A DNA stretch of 64,000 nt from Micromonospora purpureochromogenes (GTDB taxonomy: Bacteria > Actinomycetota > Actinomycetes > Mycobacteriales > Micromonosporaceae), in assembly GCF_900091515.1 (NCBI RefSeq), contig NZ_LT607410.1, positions 6,324,001-6,388,000 of the forward strand. Direction: 5' to 3'. A program made the position numbers and the translations under genes. Positions 60,015-64,000 of the stretch are shown piece after piece. A model generated the notes under the pieces. The model was not told the origin of the DNA. It saw nothing but the letters and a program-made list of their open reading frames with translations, and did no database searches. The number at the start of each line of letters is the position of its first letter. Position 1 is the stretch's first letter.

Positions 60015-60042
60015 CGGCCGACCGGTCGCGGGCGGTCGGCCG
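60015..60042 (-). terminator. Terminator after deoA
   Basis: Perfect 10-bp arms CGGCCGACCG and CGGTCGGCCG (60015-60024, 60033-60042), directly after the deoA stop on the minus strand. Confidence 0.6.
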
Positions 60043-60043
60043 T

Positions 60044-61324
60044 TCAGCCGATCCGCTCGATGACCAGCGACGACGGGGTCGGCGCGGTGGGCGCCAGGCG
60101 GACCGCCAGCTCGGCCTCGGCCCGCGCCGCGGGGATCCGGGTGGCCTGGTCGGCGCGGAGCTCGTAGAGCGGGTCGCCGGCCCGGACCGGGTCGCCGGGT
60201 CGCTTGTGCAGGACGACGCCCGCGGCGACGCTGACCGGGTCCTCCTTGCGGGCCCGCCCGGCGCCGAGCCGCCAGGCGGCCACCCCGATCGCGTACGCGT
60301 CGACGGACTCGACGAAGCCGTCGGCCTGGGCGCGGACCACCTCGACCTCGTTGGCGGTCGGCATCGGCGCGTCCGGGTCGCCGCCCTGAGCGCGGATCAT
60401 CCTGCGCCAGGCGTCCATCGCCCGCCCGTCGCGCAGCGCGGCGGCCGGGTCGGCGTCCGGCAGGCCGGCCGCGTCCAGCATCTCCCGGGCCAGCGCCAGG
60501 GTCAGCTCCACCACGTCGGCCGGGCCGCCCCCGGCCAGCACCTCCACCGACTCGGTCACCTCGACCGCGTTGCCGACGGCCAGGCCGAGCGGGGTGGACA
60601 TGTCGGTGAGCAGGGCGACGGTCCGCACGCCGTGCGCGCCGCCCAGCTCCACCATGGTCCGGGCCAGTTCCCGCGCGTCGTCGGCGGACTTCATGAACGC
60701 GCCGGAACCGACCTTGACATCGAGCACCAGCGCGCCGGTGCCCTCGGCGATCTTCTTGCTCATGATCGAGCTGGCGATCAGCGGGATCGCCTCGACGGTG
60801 CCGGTGACGTCGCGCAGCGCGTACAGCTTGCGGTCGGCCGGGGCCAGCCCCTCGCCGGCCGCGCAGATCACCGCGCCGACCTCGCGCAGCTGGGAGATGA
60901 ACTCGTCGTTGCTCAGCGCCGCCCGCCAGCCGGGGATCGACTCCAGCTTGTCCAGCGTGCCGCCGGTGTGCCCCAGGCCGCGCCCGGACAGCTGCGGCAC
61001 CGCGCCGCCGCAGGCCGCGACCAGCGGGGTGAGCGGCAGGGTGATCTTGTCACCGACGCCGCCGGTGGAGTGCTTGTCCACGGTCGGCCGGGACACCGGC
61101 GAGAGGTCCAGCCGCTCGCCGCTGGCGATCATCGCGGCGGTCCACCGGGCGATCTCCGGCGGGGTCATCCCGCGCAGCAGGATCGCCATGGCCAGCGCCG
61201 CCATCTGCTCGTCCGCGACCAGCCCCCGGGTGTACGCGTCGACCACCCAGTCGATCTGGGCGTCGCTGAGCACTCCCCCGTCCCGCTTGGTACGGATGAC
61301 GTCGACCGCCGTGAACGCACTCAT
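60044..61324 (-). CDS. deoA: Thymidine phosphorylase
   Basis: A 426-residue pyrimidine nucleoside phosphorylase that splits thymidine or deoxyuridine with phosphate into base and deoxyribose 1-phosphate. DVIRTKRDGGVLS at the start, KHSTGGVGDK at about 86-95, SGRGLGHTGGTLDKLESI and the C-terminal domain from about 335 are all present. ATG 61324 has AGAGGAA upstream. It is 57 bases downstream of cdd on the same strand and part of a deoxyribonucleoside breakdown path with deoC. Confidence 0.95.
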   Translation of the reverse strand: MSAFTAVDVIRTKRDGGVLSDAQIDWVVDAYTRGLVADEQMAALAMAILLRGMTPPEIARWTAAMIASGERLDLSPVSRPTVDKHSTGGVGDKITLPLTPLVAACGGAVPQLSGRGLGHTGGTLDKLESIPGWRAALSNDEFISQLREVGAVICAAGEGLAPADRKLYALRDVTGTVEAIPLIASSIMSKKIAEGTGALVLDVKVGSGAFMKSADDARELARTMVELGGAHGVRTVALLTDMSTPLGLAVGNAVEVTESVEVLAGGGPADVVELTLALAREMLDAAGLPDADPAAALRDGRAMDAWRRMIRAQGGDPDAPMPTANEVEVVRAQADGFVESVDAYAIGVAAWRLGAGRARKEDPVSVAAGVVLHKRPGDPVRAGDPLYELRADQATRIPAARAEAELAVRLAPTAPTPSSLVIERIG

Positions 61325-61380
61325 CGTCGAGTTCCTCTGCTTGTCCTGGTTCTGCTGATCGGCGGTACGCCGCGCAGGGT

Positions 61381-62091
61381 TCAGCCCGCGGGCCAGCGGG
61401 TGGGGATCTCCATCGGCGGTTCGCCCTCGCCGGCCCAGAAGATGGTGCCGCTCGCGTCGACCACCACCACCCGGGGCGTCCGGGCGTGCCCCCAGGTGAT
61501 CGCCTCGGCGGGCTCGTCCCAGCTCGGGCCCTCCTCCAGCACCCCGGTCTCGGCGCCCTCGGCGTCCCCAGCCGACCGCTCCCAGTACGCCGTCCAGACC
61601 TGCTGCCCGGCGGACATGTCGGGGTGCACGAAGACGGTGCCCCGCCCCCGCCAGGCGGCCAGCCGCTCCGGTACCACGGGGACCGGCTGCTCCCCGGTCA
61701 CCGCCTCGATGTCGGCCACGTCGAAGGCGTGCGGCAGCAGCTCCGCCATCCGCAGCGGCCGGCCCTTGGACTCGACCAGGCACTCCGGCCCGCCGTTCTC
61801 CCAGAGCAGCTGCCGGCAGCGGCCGCACGGCATCAGCGGCTCGCCGGTGGCGTCGACGCAGGACATCGCGACGAGCCGGCCACCGCCGCTGGCGTGCAGG
61901 GCGGAGACCACCCCGCACTCGGCGCAGAGCGTGACGCCGTACGCGGCGTTCTCCACGTTGCAGCCGGTCACCACCCGGCCGTCGTCGACCAGGGCGGCCG
62001 CCCCGACCGGGAACTTCGAGTACGGCACGTACGCGTGCCGCATCACCTCGGTGGCGGCGGCCCGCAGCCGCTCCCAGTCGATCTCGGTCAT
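61381..62091 (-). CDS. cdd: Cytidine deaminase with unusual C-terminal extension
   Basis: A 236-residue protein. The first 125 residues are a complete tetrameric-type cytidine deaminase, with YVPYSKFPVGAA, the zinc motif NAAYGVTLCAEC and PCGRCRQLLWE, ending in MAELLPHAF. The normal enzyme stops there; another 110 residues follow, with PDMSAGQQVWTAYWERSAG and RVVVVDASGTIFWAGEGEPP, a fold I do not recognise. It feeds uridine or deoxyuridine to deoA. ATG 62091. Confidence 0.9.
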   Translation of the reverse strand: MTEIDWERLRAAATEVMRHAYVPYSKFPVGAAALVDDGRVVTGCNVENAAYGVTLCAECGVVSALHASGGGRLVAMSCVDATGEPLMPCGRCRQLLWENGGPECLVESKGRPLRMAELLPHAFDVADIEAVTGEQPVPVVPERLAAWRGRGTVFVHPDMSAGQQVWTAYWERSAGDAEGAETGVLEEGPSWDEPAEAITWGHARTPRVVVVDASGTIFWAGEGEPPMEIPTRWPAG

Positions 62092-62188
62092 CCCACCATT
62101 CTGCCCAAGTCACCCTGGTCCGGCGCGGGAAGGGGTACCCCTGGTGTCCGCCGACACCCGCCCGCACCCGCCCCGGCCCGGAAACGAC

Positions 62189-62220
62189 CGTGCCCGGCGG
62201 GGCATCCCCCACCGGGCACG
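62189..62220 (-). terminator. Terminator after the nucleoside permease genes
   Basis: Arms 62189-62202 and 62207-62220 (CGTGCCCGGCGGGG with one mismatch) form a strong hairpin 22 bases after the permease stop on the minus strand, so cdd-deoA is probably a separate transcript. Confidence 0.6.
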
Positions 62221-62241
62221 GATCTGGCTGCTGCCGAAGGC

Positions 62242-63522
62242 TCAGCCCTTGATGTACGGCTTCCCGTCCGCCGCGGGCGCCCGGACCCGGCCGACCAGGC
62301 CGGCCACCGCCAGGATCGTCGCGAGGTACGGCAGCATCGCCAGGAACTGGCTGGGGATGCTGCTGCCGATCGCGCCCAGGTACGTGCCGAGCTGGTCGGC
62401 GAAGCCGAAGAAGAGCGCGGCGAGCAGCGCACCGGTCGGGCTCCACCGGCCGAAGATCAGCGCGGCCAGGGCGATGAAGCCCTTACCGCCGATCATGTTC
62501 TTGGTGAACGAGTAGAGCGCCAGCGTGTACGAGGCGCCACCGATCCCGGCGACCATGCCGGCCATCAGCACGTTGCGGTAGCGCAGCCCCAGCACCTTGA
62601 CGCCGAGGGTGTCCGCCGCGGTCGGGTGTTCACCCACCGAGCGGGTCCGCAGGCCCCACCGGGTGCGGAACAGCGCGATGTGGATGACCAGCACCAGCAG
62701 CAGGCCCAGGTAGAGGAAGATGTTGCCGCGAAACAGCGCCGGGCCGAGCAGCGGGATGTCCTTGAGCAGCGGGATCTCCCAGTTGGAGAAGCGCGGCGCG
62801 CTGTTGTACTTCTCCGCCTGGGTCTGCATCAGCCGCTCGTAGAGGAAGCCGGTGACGCCGACCGCCAGCAGGTTCAGCACGATGCCCATGACCACCTGGT
62901 CGACCAGGTAGCGGATCGCGAAGACGGCCAGCAGCAGCGAGATGAACGCGCCGCCGATCGCGGCGGCGACCAGGCCGACCCAGACGTTGCCGGAGATGCT
63001 GCCGAAGAGCGCGCCGCTGAAGGCGCCCATCAGCAGCTGCCCCTCGATGGCCACGTTCACCACGCCGGTGCGCTCGCAGAGCACTCCGGCCAGCGCGCCG
63101 AAGATCAGCGGCAGGGCCAGGATGAACGTGCCCCGGACGATGTTGACCAGCGGCATGAAATTGCGCCCCTCGGGGGCGGCGGAGACCTGCCAGCACAGGA
63201 AGCTCAGCACGAAGGCGACCAGCCCGACGCCGAGCACCAGGGTGAACCAGCGCTTCGGGGTGCCGGCCAGCAGGGCCGCTCCGGCGGCGGCGGCGATGAT
63301 CCCGAAGAGGATCGCGCCGACGGTGCCGTTGATCTCCAGTGCCGCGCCACCCTCGGTCTCGCTGAGGGTGAAGCGGGCCTGCTGGCCGGTGGCGAGCGCC
63401 CCGAAGAGCACCGCGGCGAGCACACCCAGCGCCAGCAGGACCGCGCCGATCTTGCGGTTGCGGGTCCAGAAGCCCTGGTCGACCTCTGCGACGGCGACGT
63501 CGGGGACAGCCATGGTGGACAT
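62242..63522 (-). CDS. Nucleoside ABC transporter permease (NupQ/BmpC-like)
   Basis: A 426-residue membrane protein with 9-10 spans and the type II ABC importer region RTRWGLRTRSVGEHPTAADTLGVKVLGLRYR. GTFILALPLIFGALAGVLCERTGVVNVAIEGQLLMGAF is a hallmark of nucleoside/simple sugar permeases (quoted in parts). An extra ~90-residue N-terminal region with two spans precedes it. It pairs with the next permease; ATPase and binding protein lie outside the window. Context with cdd and deoA supports nucleosides as cargo. Confidence 0.85.
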   Translation of the reverse strand: MSTMAVPDVAVAEVDQGFWTRNRKIGAVLLALGVLAAVLFGALATGQQARFTLSETEGGAALEINGTVGAILFGIIAAAAGAALLAGTPKRWFTLVLGVGLVAFVLSFLCWQVSAAPEGRNFMPLVNIVRGTFILALPLIFGALAGVLCERTGVVNVAIEGQLLMGAFSGALFGSISGNVWVGLVAAAIGGAFISLLLAVFAIRYLVDQVVMGIVLNLLAVGVTGFLYERLMQTQAEKYNSAPRFSNWEIPLLKDIPLLGPALFRGNIFLYLGLLLVLVIHIALFRTRWGLRTRSVGEHPTAADTLGVKVLGLRYRNVLMAGMVAGIGGASYTLALYSFTKNMIGGKGFIALAALIFGRWSPTGALLAALFFGFADQLGTYLGAIGSSIPSQFLAMLPYLATILAVAGLVGRVRAPAADGKPYIKG

Positions 63523-63525
63523 GCC

Positions 63526-64000
63526 TTACCAGCCCTTCGCCAGGCTCGTCTGCAACCGGGCGGCGCGGGCGGCCCGGAGCTGGAAGATCGCCTTCACCAG
63601 GGCCGGTGCGGCGATGAAGATGACGATCAGCGCCTGGAGCACGGTGACCAGCTCCAGCGAGATCCCCGAGTACGACTGCATCCGGTTGCCGCCGGCCTGG
63701 AGGGCGCCGAAGAGCAGCGCCGCCAGCAGCACACCCCACGGTTTCACCCGGCCGAGCAGCGCCACCAGGATGCCGTCGAAGCCGATCTGCGCGACCACCA
63801 GCGGCGTCAACGCGTTCGCCGTCGAACCCAGCACCATCTGGCTGCCGCCGAGGCCGGCGAGCAGGCCGGAGATCACCATGATCAGCACGTACGTCCGGGT
63901 GACGCTGATGCCGGCGGTCCGCGCGGCGTCCGGGTTGGCGCCGACGGCCCGCAGCTCGAAGCCGAGCGTGGAGCGGTTGAGCAGCCAGGCCACGAACCAG
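63526..64000 (-). CDS. Nucleoside ABC transporter permease (NupP-like), N-terminus outside window
   Basis: The last 158 residues or so are present, with the frame open to the window's right edge. LLNRSTLGFELRAVGANPDAARTAGISVTRTYVL is the cytoplasmic coupling loop of this permease family, followed by four spans and a basic C-terminus. Its stop is four bases before the ATG of the second permease, so they are translationally coupled. Same family and presumed substrate as its neighbour. Confidence 0.85.
   Translation of the reverse strand, partial: WFVAWLLNRSTLGFELRAVGANPDAARTAGISVTRTYVLIMVISGLLAGLGGSQMVLGSTANALTPLVVAQIGFDGILVALLGRVKPWGVLLAALLFGALQAGGNRMQSYSGISLELVTVLQALIVIFIAAPALVKAIFQLRAARAARLQTSLAKGW

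Overview
The window is a GC-rich chromosomal segment (roughly 72-75% by eye) from an actinobacterium, most likely Micromonosporaceae. Pointers are the almost exclusive use of G/C in third codon positions, many GTG starts, a four-gene conservon (sensor kinase, roadblock, DUF742, small GTPase), a GuaB1-type IMPDH-like protein, an LpdA-type flavoprotein, a PPOX/F420-type oxidoreductase, and many apparently leaderless promoters (TANNNT six to eight bases before the start codon). I see no tRNA, rRNA, CRISPR array, prophage or intact insertion sequence, so this looks like core chromosome with some accessory regulation.

Layout. 1-8 kb: end of an O-methyltransferase, an MFS transporter, a PadR-controlled DrrAB-like ABC exporter, a biotin-dependent carboxylase alpha chain and GuaB1. 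8-15 kb: TetR/MarR divergent pair, a heterodimeric ABC exporter, a short threonyl-tRNA synthetase with what looks like a threonine leader-peptide attenuator, and a DedA protein. 15-26 kb: DUF998 protein, LpdA-type reductase, gamma-glutamylcyclotransferase-like protein, tandem GNAT, a minus-strand run ending upstream with a metallo-hydrolase, a DUF4349 lipoprotein, an M20 amidohydrolase and an acyl-CoA mutase large subunit. 26-35 kb: a membrane Ser/Thr kinase, a phosphohexomutase, a GOLPH3-like protein, uracil phosphoribosyltransferase, and deoC followed by a catalytic and a non-catalytic aldehyde dehydrogenase. 35-44 kb: BlaI/M56 pair and cydABDC (cytochrome bd and its ABC assembly factor), then a small membrane protein and a PadR regulator. 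44-54 kb: an acidic protein, a large protein with a degenerate IS110-like N-terminus, an orphan ligand-binding lipoprotein and the conservon. 54-64 kb: uridine kinase, adenosine deaminase, ECF sigma factor with a membrane partner, a MarR/PPOX pair, an RlmA-like methyltransferase, a DUF4272 protein, then thymidine phosphorylase, cytidine deaminase and two nucleoside-type ABC permeases.

Two themes recur. First, nucleoside salvage and breakdown: permeases, cdd, deoA, add, udk, upp, deoC, a hexose/pentose phosphate mutase and GuaB1 together could import nucleosides, release bases and convert deoxyribose phosphate to acetaldehyde, which the neighbouring aldehyde dehydrogenase may oxidise. Second, dense local regulation with visible operator-like repeats: a 19-bp motif at the padR/drrAB unit, CTAC-N5-GTAG elements at blaI and cydA, a repeated TGACRTGTCAACC at the MarR/PPOX divergon, and the threonine attenuator. 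The most unusual locus is 44.9-54.1 kb, where the degenerate IS110-like protein and the conservon kinase end in the same four-block C-terminal tail.
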